A DNA stretch of 64,000 nt from Heterostelium multicystogenum (GCA_003667245.1 RCNN01000078.1:30836-94835); one strand, 5' to 3'. Counted from the first letter of the stretch, positions 49,606 through 62,269 are shown. The notes: a model not told the origin generated them from the letters alone. Numbers and translations are program-made.

Positions 49606-50023
49606 CAACAAAAGTTTAAATTAATATTATTAATACCATAACATTCATACCGTTTCTTTCGTCCCCACAAATCAATCAGTATTTATTCTATTTATGTGAT
49701 AGAGTAGTCGCTCACCCACCTTGCTTTTATCATTAGTGTACTTTTACTTTTATTAGTTAGTTTGTGATTGATCGTACATTCCATACCATTCCACTCCATT
49801 GTCCATCCATCCATCCTTCCACATAAATTATTTATTTTGTGTAAAATTAAACCTTTTTTAGAGTTCCTCCAATAAAACATTGTTTTATTCTTTTTAACTC
49901 ATTAACTCACCCATCAACTAAAACCTAATAAACCAAAACTACTGCTACAACTACTACTAAATTTCAATTACAACACTACAACGGCTACACACAACAACTA
50001 AATTATCCTATTCCCTTTCCAAA

Positions 50024-52431
50024 ATGAATATTAGAAATTTCCATTTCAACCAACTTCACAACAACAACAACACACTATCACCCACTCCTCAGGTACATCA
50101 CCACCACAACCAAATGAATCATCACCAACAACTTCAACAGCAACAGCAACCTAATAGTAACAATAACACTAATGTTGTATTTAATTTTTCAAGTCCATCT
50201 AGGGGAGTATCGAGCTCAAATCATCAACAACCATTGCATCATCAACACCAACACCAAGCCTATAAAGAGCAACCAAATATTTCAACTAATTTACCAACTA
50301 TAATTGTAAAGTCAGAATCACAACAAACCCACACCTTTCAACAACCTCAATCTCTACACCACCTCAATCAAAATTCTCAATCACAGCAACAAAATCAACA
50401 TTATTTAATTCCATCATCAACAAGCTCACTCCATGATCATCATCAATTTATGAATAACAAATATCAAGAAGTCTATCAACAACAAATCCATCACCAACCC
50501 CAACAACAACAACATCACCAAACTCAACAACCAATAAATACCCTTCAACAACAACAACAACAAACAAACGAACCATATTATTCAAGACTCTCTAATTCTG
50601 ATAGTTTGTCAAGTGAGGAATTACATCAACACCACCAACAAATAGCATCTCAACAAAACACCATTTCAACTCACACAGATCATCCACAAAATCAGCCTCA
50701 ACATCAACCAAATATGGCTGGAGTATATTTTAATCCAAGAAATACAGCATTCCCAATGGGTATGAATGCATTTCCCCCACTTGATGGAACCAGTCAATTG
50801 AATTCTCGATTGGCCAACTCACCACAATGGTCACCAAACAGATTTGGACAGTATGGCATCCCAACACACACCACACCAATGTATTATTTGCCAACAGGAA
50901 CCGGTCAGGATGTGATGTTTGCTCACCCTAGCTCAGATCCAGCAACACATGAGCTGCTGCCAAGTGAGCGTCTTGCACATCTCCCTGTGTACGGGTCCAT
51001 CTCACCATCGTCGCTGGTGGGTATTCCACCTTCTTTCCAACATAGTTTCGAGGGCCAAATCAAAATTGATCTTTATCATAAGCCACGTGGTTCCAAAGGT
51101 ACCTGGATGTTATCAACAGTGGAGATCAGATTCGTGTCACCGAGGGCAAAGGAAAACGTCTAAAAATGATTGTACATAGCGAGCAAGAGCTCACCAAAGT
51201 TGGACTCCAAGTTGCACTCCTCGATCTCCAAACTGCTAATGGTAGTCGAAGAGGATCATCTAGCTCCTCGGCCACCTCATCTCCTTCCATTGGTTCAACA
51301 ACACCGTCATCCCCAACACCAACTACCACAACCACAACTCATAACAACCAAATTCACCCTTCACCATCCTCAAATATGGGACAATCCACAACTTCTTCGG
51401 CTTCATCTCCATCACCAACTACCACCTCAAGCAACTCTTTTCATACTCTCCACGGCCTGAACAGTTCGACAACCGCATCACCATCGCCATCATCGTTCTC
51501 TCTGTCATCTCCAACTCAATCACCAACCCAATCACCTTCCCAGAGTAACATATCTCCATTGATCATCAACAATCCATCGTCCACCGTATCACCATTCTCT
51601 GTATCAATTTCCGTGACACCTCCTTCTCAGAATCCCGCACCAGTGCTCCCAGTCAACCACAGCAGTCAGCTTCCACCGCCCGACCCCCAAGGTCTCTCAG
51701 TGGAATCGGTTCGTGTCTATCGTTACCATCGATGGCTCAAATCCCATTGTCTGCTATCGAGTTGGAATTGAAGCTGGCCAAGCTCTCTAAGCGTCTGTGT
51801 ATTGTCATGGCTGCCCAATCCAAAGACGGAAGCAGTTACGAGGGTCGCTCCGTTGACTTTTTTCGCACACAACAACGGAAAGCACAATGCCAATGCAATG
51901 AACAGACAAAACAATACTAGAAGAGGACCTTATTCTTCTCCAACAATTACCGGGGAGGTCGGATCACTCAGCCCCAACCAGCAGCATTCACTGGCTAGCT
52001 CCACTGGATCTTCGCCCATCGCATCAGACCGTTCCAAAAAGACTAAAACCACGACCAGATCAAACAGTACCAACTCACTGAACACCAACACTGCAGCGAA
52101 CTTGGCTGGACGTGTCGCTGGCTCTGGTCAACAGCGATCGATTTCACCGACCCACAACAACAACCCACCCTTGCCGTCGATCCCATTGCCTCCTACTGTC
52201 GTTGACTTTTCCCACAACCAACAGTGGCAAGCTTTTCAAACTCATCTCTCCGGTCAAATATACCCATCAATGAGTCACGAAAACATACCACTTTACCAAT
52301 CACAACCTCCACCCCAACACATCCATCTTTTGCCGATGACAAACATTCATGAAACCCTAACCCAACCGTTAACCCTTGTTTGTAAATCCAACTCCTGCAG
52401 CCAGCTAACCAGCCAACTAGCCAACAACTAA
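50024..52431 (+). CDS. Gln/His/Asn-rich probable transcription regulator, possibly CudA-like
   Basis: The first 250 residues are Gln/His/Asn-rich (HHHHNQMNHHQQLQQ…). A conserved-looking core follows at about 50900-51240: SERLAHLPVYGSISPSSLVG, GQIKIDLYHKPRGSKGTW, then in a shifted frame VINSGDQIRVTEGKGKRLKM and VHSEQELTKVGLQVALLDLQ. After a Ser/Thr/Pro linker comes VTIDGSNPIVCYRVGIEAGQ and CIVMAAQSKDGSSYEGRSVD. The long low-complexity ends around a core resemble dictyostelid developmental regulators, and the core recalls CudA-type DNA-binding proteins, but I cannot confirm that. Frame changes near 51105, 51700 and 51785 are probably indels. The very long upstream region fits a developmentally controlled gene. 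Confidence 0.6.
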
Positions 52432-52669
52432 CCAACTCCAATCCCCAAGTCAACTTTACTTATTTAATTTATTTAAAACAAAAACAAAAAGATATATATA
52501 AAAAACAACTAAATACCTATATTTTATTTATTTAAACAACATGTCATTGTACTTTACTTAGATATCTACCTGTGTTTTGAGTTTGACATATATTAATTTG
52601 ATGATTGATTTTATTGAATTTGAATATTATATTGTCATCAATATTTTGGGATCTACTACTTTACTATGT

Positions 52670-54012
52670 TTATCCTTTGATGTTACCCCAACCTTTTGGA
52701 TTGTCGTCCTTCCAATCGTCCCAATCTCTTTGTTTTCTGAGTTTTTTCGTGATCTTCTTCTTTTCCGTCTTCTTCTTCGTCATCACTGTCTTTCTTTTCG
52801 CTCTCTTTTCCTCCTTTTCCACTGACCATACCACCATTGTGCATCTCCCATGCAGCAGCTTCCTCTGGTGTGATAGTTGGAAGAATATGACTGGGTCGGA
52901 AAACTTTGTCCAACATAATCTGGCGACCGTCTGGAAGAATCTTAAAGTTTCCAATATTCGATGGTTTGGGGGGTGGTGGTTTTGAAACAACACCATTATT
53001 TGCTGCTTTCATCTTATCGATTTCCTCCAACATCGTCATCTCTGTATCCAACATCTCCAAGCTTGCCACTGACTTTATAATAGCTTCGTTCAACAATAAA
53101 ATTGCAAATTCTCTCTCGACCTCCTCGTCTCCACAATCCAATACTTCATCATCGAAGTTATCTTTATTACCATGCTGTTTAATTAAATCCAATCTCTTCT
53201 TAATTACATACTATATAAATAGAATTCAAATTAGAGTTAGAATGAACCTTTGGTTCTGACTATGTTTGTCTACAGCTTGATACATACAGTCAACTTTTCT
53301 TTGATTTCTTTTTCACGTTTACCTCGACTGATCAATTCATTTCTTCTGTTCGCTTGTGACGATGCTTGCTTAGTGTTATCTGTTAATCTTGTTACAATTT
53401 GCTGATCATCTTGATTGACAATACCCAATGCTTCAACTCTTTGCAGGAATGCAACAGTTTTATTCTTTATTATGAGGTCGAGTGAGCGATGAAATCTTAG
53501 TTATCTTGCGAGAGGCTTGCGGGAATAATCGATAGTGTTGACATACCTTTGCATTCTTTAAATTCTTTAAACGATTTGCGTCAACCAACAATAAAAACAA
53601 CTCTGACAAATAATATGGTACCAATAAATATCTATATTAAGGATAGAGCCAATGTCTCATTAGTATTTACGACTCGAATCTATAGTATCATCGATTCGAA
53701 TTGTTGATATTTACTTTAAAGATCTGTTCTGATGTCATCCAATTCTTCATTCTTTGAGAAAATCGATTGTTTTTCAATCGCAAAAGATGCTTTCATCAAG
53801 TATAATATAGCAGATCGTACACTACTTTGGTAGTCTGAATCACTTGTTGAAGGTGCATCTGAATTCTGTAAATCATTATATATCTTTTGTCCATAAGTGA
53901 ACAGTTGAAACAATGTCATATCACCATTATCTGCAGTAGTACTAGGATTTGAAGTAGCAGCAACAGTACCACTTGTAGTAGTCATATTATTTGTATCTGT
54001 AACTTCACTCAT
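52670..54012 (-). CDS. tap42: TAP42/alpha4 (IGBP1) PP2A-associated regulator
   Basis: The N-terminal helical part includes LFQLFTYGQKIYNDLQ, then IFSKNEELDDIRTDLK, which matches the alpha4 LFSRNEDLEEI..TDLKYLL block and is followed by YYLSELFLLLVDAN. The C-terminal part carries RPSHILPTITPEEAAAWEMH and the family tail DWDDWKDDNPKGWGN (in a shifted frame near 52760). TAP42 binds PP2A-like catalytic subunits and links them to TOR signalling. A charged Asp/Glu/Lys stretch sits before the tail. Introns lie at about 53715-53640, 53560-53470 and 53280-53210. One indel near 52770-52830 moves the tail into the other frame. The start is 54012, divergent from the next gene. Confidence 0.82.
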
Positions 54013-54321
54013 ATTACAATGAATAAGTGTATATATATATATAAGTTTTAGTATTTAAACAAGTTTGATTTTGTTTTGAAACGACTGTTGAAGAAGTTGT
54101 TGTTCATTTCAAGAAAAATCAAAAATTAAATAATAAATTAGATTTTTGTAATAGTGTTGATTTTGAAATTCATAAAAATCATTTCATTGATATGAATTGA
54201 GCATTTGTAATGTTACATTTAGATTAATCAAATACATACATCTGTTAATTCGCAAAGAGATAGAGAGAGAGAGAGAGAGAGTTGAACATAGTTGTATTGT
54301 AGTGAATCGAATTGTATAGTC
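54013..54321. promoter_or_regulatory. Divergent promoter region between TAP42 and the charged-protein gene
   Basis: About 310 bp between divergent starts, AT-rich with an (AG)n tract at 54262-54281. Confidence 0.5.
54262..54281. repeat. (AG)n microsatellite
   Basis: Dinucleotide AG tract 40 bp before a start codon at 54322. Confidence 0.85.
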
Positions 54322-56525
54322 ATGGCCAAGAAGAGATCTTCTGTTGACAAGTTACAAGAAGAAGCAGACAGGCTCAGTAATATTGGATCCTCAAGAAGAA
54401 GAAATACTTCCAACGGTACCAGTACTGATCGACATTGAACAGGTAGAAGAAGAACAAGATCTCTAAATGAAATTGACAATACTCTTCCATCCAAGAACAA
54501 AACAACCCAAAGGGAAATTGGCTGGACAATCGACAAAATCATCAAAAAGAACTACTAAATCAAAGGTTGATGAAAAAAGAGAGGAATGATGATGCTATTG
54601 AAGTGAGTGATGAAGAACCAATGGAAGAGGAAGAGGAAGAGGAAGAGGAGGAATTGGCTGTACAGAATAATAATAATAATAATAATAATAGAGCAAAAGC
54701 AAACCCAGCTGCAAAAGCAAAGCCAGCTGCTAAAACCAAAACTACTCAAAGTCAACCTGCTTCTCAATCTGTTAGTCTGAGAGGTAGACCTATCATAAAG
54801 AAAATCATTGATGATATAGAGAGTGACAGTGATAGCGACAATGATGAAAGTCACTCTGATTATGTGAGCGAAAGCAGTGAGTCGGAATCAGATTATATAT
54901 CCAGCAGACGAGGATGATTCAGATTACAAGCCATCGTCCTCACAAAAACAAAAGAAGAGATTGTCTCAATCACAATCGTCCACACCAAAGAAATCAAAGA
55001 AAACATCTGCTTCTTCAACGCCCAGATCTTCATCACAAAGATCAACTCCAAAAGAAATCCACCCCAAAGAAAACAACTCCCAGAAAATCTACTCCAAAGT
55101 CGTCCCAAAAGAAAAAGAAGGGTTCTGATGAATCAGACTCTGATTCGGAGAACGAAATTGTTGGTGCACTACCAGAGACCAAGTTTGATAAGCTGGATGT
55201 AGATTCTATTCTTACTCTCAACTTTATGACATCAAAGAAAAAGAAGAAGTACCAGATGACCCCAACAGAGTCGAAGAAGGAGAAGCAAAAACGAAAGCAG
55301 CTGGAAATTGAGAAGAACAAAAAGATTGGCGAGGAAATGATGAGAGAACTAAGAAAACATACGATCCAAAGGATATGGAGGAAATAGAGCGACAGCAGCT
55401 CAAGGGAATGAAGGTAGTCATTGGGAGAGATCGATGAACATGATGGTGAAGACAACGATGTCATTGAGTCAACTCCCATCAACAATAATGCTATCAATGA
55501 TAAAGCAACCAGTCATGAAAATAAAGAAGAGGTCGACATGAGCGAGTTGGATGAAAGCTTACAGGCAGACATGAGCTACATATCACCGAAATTTAAGAAT
55601 ATAGCTAACAGTTCAAGTAAATCAAATGCCGCTACAGTTAACCAAACCCAACAGCCGGTAGTAGTACAACCAATAATAGAGCCAGTGTAAATAATAGCGT
55701 AGATTATGACGAATTGGAAAGTAGCATCGATAACGTCAAAGTTAGTTTCGAAGAAATCAGTCAAAGCAGTGTCACACCACCCCGATGAGGTAGCTGATGA
55801 TAGCAATAATATTAACAACGACGATGAAATCGAGCAATCAAATCAGTCCATATCAATTTCAGCAGAGCAGAGACAAATAGATTTCTGATCCATCCGATGG
55901 ACACCATTTGATAATGAACACTGAAGTACTAGACAAAGTAGAAGAAGAGCAACACGCAGACTCTGCCGATAAAAGTGCTGAAAATGTGAATCAACCTGAA
56001 AACGATATCATATTGGAGACGGAAATAAGAGAAAATGAGATGGAGTCAGTACCTCCAGAGAAGGTAGCTGATGGCAATGTAGATACAAACAAGATAGATA
56101 CAGCTATCCAAGACGATAATACAATACAAACTTCTAATCACCAACAAACATTAATCCATGAACAATCATCCGAATTTACCAAAACTACAGTAGAGGTCCA
56201 TTCCAAAATTACAGAAATTGCCAACGAGAGTATATCAATGCGACCACCGCAAAACAGAGGAGAATCAAGAATTTTGAAAGTCAATCAACTCAAGATGACA
56301 AAATAATAAGCACTCAATATTGTTTTAAATGAATATAAAGAATATGTGGACGGTATGTACTTTGATTGTTTGGGAAGTAAGCCAAATCGACTAATCATGT
56401 GTTTATTGTTATTGATTGCCGACTACTACCTAGCCATTGGAGATATGTATGAACCAATGTCATTCGAAGAATACAAAGCAGACATGAGAAGAAAGTCTGA
56501 TCTCAATAGTCAAACTACAGTGTAA
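54322..56525 (+). CDS. Low-complexity charged protein, probably nuclear; family unknown
   Basis: The start MAKKRSSVDKLQEEADRLSN is followed by a patchwork of frames with common composition: Glu runs, Asn runs, KANPAAKAKPAAKTKTTQ, Ser-rich and Lys-rich stretches (SSQKQKKRLSQSQSST; PKKTTPRKSTPK). A conserved-looking piece follows: PETKFDKLDVDSILTLNFMT, then a Lys-rich coiled-coil-like helix, and near the end EYKEYVDGMYFDCLGSKPNR and MYEPMSFEEYKADMRRKSDL. Frames change near 54435, 54580, 54900, 55055, 55370, 55690, 55790 and 56300, so I infer one gene with indels. I do not recognise the family. Charge and Ser/Lys richness suggest a chromatin or nuclear role, which is inference only. Confidence 0.5.
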
Positions 56526-56768
56526 ATCTGGTCTACCATAATCCTGCTGATATTTACCTAATATCAAATAGTTGGTTGATAGATAGATCGAGGAAGCCGC
56601 AGTCGCAACAACAACAACAACAACAATGATGATAAATTATTAAATTATACAATGTAAATAAATAGATAATAATGCTAATAAATAGTTGATACCATAATGC
56701 GTAATGCAGAGTCTCTGCACAACTCATTTGAACTATCTATCCTGGAATCTAGTTGAGCCTATCTAAAA

Positions 56769-57713
56769 CTAAAATCTCTTGTGTCTCGAAGTAAGAAGAG
56801 GTGTGCCTTCATTGATGATCCTCTGCTTCTTTAGCTTATGACGTGAAACTCCAAAGGTGATAATCGATGCCAATGCCAGAACGCAAACGATAGAAAACAT
56901 GAATATCGCGTAATCAGATGTTGGTGGATTGGTCCACAGCACATTTTTTTGGTGTTTTTCATATCAACAAAGCACGATACTTTCTCGTGAATCGGAATGG
57001 CCTGGAGGTATCGAACGATCCATGTACTAGAGTGACTCCAAGGTCCTTCAATTGTGCTATTCACCTTCTTGCTAACAATAGTTAAGTTATAAATTCCCTG
57101 GAAACACATCTTTTTCAAAAGGCGCACTCATGCCCTGTGGCTTATCTGCATAGTCAGGTACTCCCGTATAGAACTGATCGTCAAACTCCACGGAAATCAA
57201 TCCATCATTCAAGTCGTTGCAATCGGAAACATTATTTCTTGAAACTCTTGTTGTTTCGTAAACTATACAAGTATCCAATTTGTAATTTAGCGATTTCAAT
57301 GTCTACATATATTTATATATAGAGAGAGAACCAGTTAATAATAGTTTTGTGTGGACCGATCCAATCAGCTGATTGATAGTTACAGATTGGTTTGAAGCTA
57401 GTGATATCAAAATAATGATGGAAACCAGAAAGAACACAGTCAGAATGCCAGATGTAACATTGAGTGCATGATATAATTTCTCTTTAACAAAGGAATCAAG
57501 TTCCTCTTCCAATTGTACCTTGAGCGACTTTTGCTTTTCTTCATCTTTACTTGCTATATTGGAAAAACTGCCATAATCTGGAGTACTATAATGATGGTAC
57601 TGTGTCAAATCATCTGAAAATCTAACTTTATTTCCACTAACATTATTGCTATTACTATTATTATTATTATTATTATTGTTATCGTCTTTACTATTATAAT
57701 TTTTACTACTCAT
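56769..57713 (-). CDS. Two-pass membrane protein of unknown function
   Basis: After an Asn-rich start (MSSKNYNSKDD) and a charged amphipathic segment (LEEELDSFVKEKLYHAL) comes a hydrophobic segment ILTVFFLVSIIILISL. A lumenal-type domain follows (KSLNYKLDTCIVYETTRVS, SVEFDDQFYTGVPDYADKPQ) with Asn-x-Ser/Thr sites. A second hydrophobic segment near the end (DYAIFMFSIVCVLALASIIT) is followed by a short basic tail with KKQRIINEGTPLLTSRHKRF. The tail contains PLL preceded by acidic residue E, like acidic-dileucine sorting signals (EGTPLL). I do not recognise the family. An intron lies near 57303-57345, and frames change near 57095 and 56950. Confidence 0.6.
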
Positions 57714-58686
57714 TATTGTTTCTCATTCATAACTATCAAATAGGTAATGAACAATTAAAAAATAGATTACTAATTTGATTTAGTGTCAAATGATGCTTAG
57801 AAATACTACTTGCCACACCATCAATGAAAAACAAAAAAAACACAAAAATTCAAACAAAAAATTCTTATTTTGACAAGAAAATATATGTTTTGGTAAAAGT
57901 CATTCAACTCCTCAAAACCAATTATGTGTTATTTTTATAATAATAATAATTATTATTATGGTTGTTTATTTGTATTTATTTGTATTGGTATTATTGTATG
58001 CTGTATTTGTGTACCCTTTAAAGGATCAAGATCTGCCCAAATCTAGATTTCAAGTTAAGATAGATGGAGCCGAGTATCTAATTTTGAATAGAAGGGAGGG
58101 ATGATTATGCGATCAAGAATAGTGATCACTAACGATACGATAGAATGGCTTAGTTCTTCAAACGAACCAAACCCAAAATAGAGTCATTTAAATTGATTGA
58201 CTTTATGTAATTGTAAACAACTGTTCCTCTATTATGATTATGTCAGTTCTTCATCCACTGACTGATAATAGTTGGTTAAATGTATTTTTATATCCATTAT
58301 TAACAACACAAACAAATATCCTACAATTATTTCTTTAAATTTCTCAGATTGGAAGTCCTTTGATGTTTATTTATTTATTAAATGCTACTTCTGAGATTTC
58401 TAATTGTCAAATCTAATTGAAAGACAAAAGTTTGGGCTCTTGTCCAGAATGTTGTTTGATGTTGTCTCTCTTGAGGAACATGAAAATAAGTCCTTTTGTT
58501 AGTTTACAGATGTGAAGATTTGAAATAAAATTCATTAACCTTTCAAATTCCAATCAAACCATTTCAATACTAGAAAATATAGAATTTATTTGTTTCAGTA
58601 TCTAATTGTTTCCTCATAGCAGGCGCTTCTGATAGATTAAGTTGATTATAATAATGATGTACAATGAGTCGGTTGAATTTGCTTAT
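57714..58686. other. Intergenic region
   Basis: About 970 bp, AT-rich, with no gene visible. It contains the promoter of the membrane-protein gene and the 3' end of MsrB. Confidence 0.5.
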
Positions 58687-59212
58687 TTATTTCTTTGGTT
58701 CAAATTTCAAGCTTATTGAATTTACACAATGTCTTTCATCGGTTGGTGTATTGTATCCTTCACCCTAAAATAGCAAAGTTAGTATTATATTACTTGTTGA
58801 TATTACATATATAGTAACATCACGACGTGATGTCTATAGTTCATACCTTAAATACATGTCCTAAATGACCACCACAATTCTTGCAACAAATCTCTGTTCT
58901 AACCATACCATGTGAACGGTCTTCGTGGATAGTTAAGGCACCTGGTATTGCTTCAAAGAATGCAGGCCATCCACAACCAGAGTTGAACTTGCTCTTTGAG
59001 GTGTAGAGTGGGGTGTTGCAACCAGCACAGTTGTATACACCTTCCTCGGAGTGTTTGTTGTATATTCCAGTACCTGCTCTCTCGGTACCTTTTTGACGCA
59101 GCACATGAAACTGTTCCGGTGAAAGCTTCACTCTCCACTCATCTTCTGATAAATTCATTTTCTTAAAATTATTATTTACACTGTTGAGAATAATACGACT
59201 GAATCGAATCAT
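58687..59212 (-). CDS. msrB: Peptide methionine-R-sulfoxide reductase (MsrB)
   Basis: The enzyme reduces methionine-R-sulfoxide in oxidised proteins. Blocks: SEDEWRVKLSPEQFHVLRQK, ERAGTGIYN, Zn-site pairs CAGC and CKNC, LYTSKSKFNSGCGWPAFFEA, EICCKNCGGHLGHVF, then after an intron GEGYNTPTDERHCVNSISLKF with the catalytic Cys in RHCVNS. The intron (about 58855-58766, GTATGA..TTTTAG) contains an inverted repeat at 58817-58833. The first 18 residues (MIRFSRIILNSVNNNFKK) are basic and hydrophobic, possibly a mitochondrial signal; an inner Met gives a cytosolic form. No frame break is needed. Confidence 0.93.
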
Positions 59213-59576
59213 AAATTATTCAAGAAATAAATGAAACCAAGCAAACTTCACTGATATTTAAAATCAATTGAATTATTTGCAAATTGCAAGCAAAACTAAA
59301 AATTAATTTGAAATACAAATATGGATAGATTTAAATCTATTATGGTGGTGTTTTGATTGTTTCTTTTTTAAAAAAAGGGTAAATGAAATACTTTAATAAT
59401 ACAATAATATTACTTGTTGATGCTTTGATAATAATTAATTAGAATGGAGTGGAATGAATTGAATTGGATAGGATGATATCATCAAAAATGACATATATTT
59501 GAAAATTACTATGTTTGATTTTGAAATTACGTTATTGGTTATAATTATTATTCATATTATTATTATTATTGTATCA
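59213..59576. other. Short intergenic region
   Basis: About 360 bp between MsrB and the syntaxin gene; AT-rich, no gene visible. It should hold the MsrB promoter and the syntaxin 3' end. Confidence 0.5.
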
Positions 59577-60799
59577 TTATTTTCTAAGTGAGAAGTATAA
59601 AATGACTGCCAATACACCTGCTACGATAAATAGAATGAGTGCTAACCAACACATTTTAGTTCTGGCTGATCTCTGGTGTTCGCTTGCCTTCTTGATTTGC
59701 TCAACACCCTCTTGGGTATTCATGACAGTGGATTCGAGACTGTATTCGATGGTGTTGAGCATGACACCTTGTTCCGATACCATGTTGGAGAGATCCATAA
59801 AAATTTCATTGATTTCGACGATAGATTGTTCGATTTGACGGATACCTTCCTCACGCTCCTGAATGATTGAGTTTTGATACTCACGCTCAGATTCGATTTG
59901 AGCCAATTGTTGTCTTCTTGATGCTTCCATCAAACTTTGTGATTCATCTTCCTTGTCGTCGTCTTCATAGTATTGTTGTTGTTGGTAGTTGTTATTTCTG
60001 TACTGTGACGATGTATTTTGATGATGTATTGTGTTGTTGGCTGTGTGATTGTGGGAGTGGAGTTGATCTCTCCTTCTTTGTTGCGACTTGAGCGATATCT
60101 TTGAATTGTTGTAAACAGTTGTTATATTCTTTTGCTAACTTTTGGTATAATAATTTCTATTCGTCATCAAATAAATAAAGTAAGAATGAGTTTGTTATGA
60201 AATAATGATCTTTTTAATAGATACATACAGTCTTTGGATCACGAGCTCTGTTTGCGAGGTTTGTAAGTGTTTTAACTTTCGATGATTCCGATGAAATAAG
60301 GTTGGTTGTTGATTCTACACATGAACGACTAGATTGTATAATTGAACGTTAGAAAAGAATAGATCTGACTTGTTTTCTGCTGTAACTACATACATCTTCT
60401 CTCTGATCTCTAAAACTATCTCTTGGTGTACCCAATTGTGTACCAATTTTGTAAGAGTGGTGACTGCAACTGTAATCTGTTGGATATTTCTGGTGGTGGC
60501 TTGGTACTCTGGAGTGTTTGTAACATCGTCACCTCCGCCACCAAAGTTATCTGATGGCATATCAATGGAAGTTTGTTGGTAGTTATTTCCACCAAAACCA
60601 TTATTATTATTTCCTCCAAAACCATTGTTATTGTTTCCACCGTATCCACCACCATTATTATAAACCTTCCACCAAAACCATTATTGTTTCCACCGTATCC
60701 ACCGCCATTATTTCTACCATATCCACCGCCATTATTATTATATCCACTATTATATCCACCACCACCATAACCACCACCATTGTTATTATTATTATACAT
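59577..60799 (-). CDS. syn7A: Syntaxin, t-SNARE (syntaxin-7-like)
   Basis: The start MYNNNNNGGGYGGGGYNSGY is an Asn/Gly/Tyr repeat of about 60 residues, as in a D. discoideum syntaxin 7. The N-terminal helical domain reads EYQATTRNIQQITVAVTTL, then TKLVH. Central exons read SVESTTNLISSESSKVKTLT-like and KLAKEYNNCLQQFKDIAQVA. The SNARE helix is EREEGIRQIEQSIVEINEIF, DLSNMVSEQGVMLNTIEYSL with the central Gln (SEQG), followed by a C-terminal anchor MCWLALILFIVAGVLAVILY. It is a Q-SNARE of endosomal fusion. Introns lie at about 60395-60330, 60230-60160 and perhaps 59990. Frames change near 60670, 60540 and 60440. The gene symbol is by analogy. Confidence 0.85.
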
Positions 60800-62269
60800 C
60801 TTTATAAAACTATCTATTTTCTCTTGTTTGATGGACTTTTTATCAAACTAATCTATAAAACTAACTAAAACCAAAAACCAAAACTAAAACTAAAACTAAA
60901 TCTAAATCTAAGTGTCTAACTAATTGAAACTGTATTATTATTTACTATACTTTCTATCTATCTCTTTTATAGCTATTATAAGTATGTGATAATCACAACT
61001 ATAATAATAATAATCTAATTTTATAGTAAGTAACTTAAAGTGATAGTATTACTAGCAAAATAAAAGTGAGAATATAAAAAAACAACAAAATAATGATAAT
61101 ATTTGGATAATTTAATGTTAGCAAATTCTTTTCTTTTTCTTCCACCATAAAATAATAAAAAAACAAATCAAAACAAAAAGTTGTTGTTGCTGTACAAAAA
61201 TTAAAAAAACAATGTCACCTATTAAAAAGGGGGTATATAATTTCCTTAATTTTTGAGTGTTTTGCAAAAATGTCATGACGTTTTATCCAAAAAAACTGAA
61301 TTGTAGTAGTTGAGTGTTGTTGTAAAACACACTACACATTGGGAATATATGCAAAGATAAATTCCAATAGATAGAATATAAAACAATTAAATGAAATACA
61401 ATAGATAGATAGTTTGACAAAAAATGATAATGTTAACTTCACCAAATTCATTCATTCATTCATTCATTCATTAATTAATTACACTTTGACAAGCTTTAAT
61501 AAACAATTATTATATAGCTTTGGATTACTAGTAAGTTAGTAATTAACTAAGACTGTAAAGAGTAGATCAACTATTTACTCAAGACTACAACTATATTATT
61601 ATTATTATACTACCACTACTACTATCAGTAGTTGACAAAAAAAGCATACATTGCCTTGATTGATATAATGAAGCTTATGATGAATAGTTTGAGGTATTGT
61701 AATTGCTCTCTATTATTCATTGATATTAAAGAATACATACAATATTACTAAGACAAGTAATACCTATGTTTTTTATTTTATTTTAATAGATATTTTTTTT
61801 CAAAAGATTCGAATTTTAATTTAATGTTTACAAATGTTAACATTCTAATAGATCTTTGAAAACACACATTTTCATTAAAAAAACAAAAAACAATTGAGTG
61901 AATTCATTTGAATTAATTAATAAAAATTTATGTTTACATACCCAAAACATCACCATTGGTGGATGGTTGTTCATTCATTTTACCAGTTATAAAAAAGCAT
62001 ATGAAAATAATTTATAAATTGAGATAAATTGCATTCACTCATACTTTTTCCTTCTCCTCCTTGCTTCGTTTATTTCATTTTATCATCACTCTAACTTATC
62101 TGACTATCTATATATATATTTATTTATTTATCTGAATATCAAGTAAATTGATTATCAACTACAACATACAAAACATAGATAATATTATTTATTTATTTAT
62201 TTCTTAATGAATATTAACAGAGATATTATCATATTCTAATGAGTTAAATAACCAGTAGACTATTTATCT
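60800..62269. other. Intergenic region
   Basis: About 1.47 kb between divergent starts, AT-rich, with an ATTC run at about 61448-61472 and no recognisable gene. Both promoters must lie here. Confidence 0.5.

Larger units (their letters stand above)
41314..50023. other. 8.7-kb gene desert upstream of a Gln/His-rich regulator
   Basis: No convincing coding region is present; the longest frames have simple composition and no motifs. The stretch is rich in CAA/TTG/ATT tracts, poly-A/T and ATCA repeats. Notable sites: an uncovered frame at 41652-41826, TGACATTTGTCA at 43792-43803, TTGTTGCAACAA near 45379-45390, CAAA/ATCAA/TTTA repeats at 48773-48895 and a 22-bp palindrome at 49190-49211. It could be regulatory DNA for the following gene or hold unannotated noncoding RNA. 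Confidence 0.5.

Noticed and set aside
52193..52453. Minus ORF over the 3' end of the regulator gene.
   Set aside because: Antisense shadow of a coding region.
55042..55497. Minus Ser/Phe-rich ORF.
   Set aside because: Shadow of the Lys/Glu-rich coding strand.
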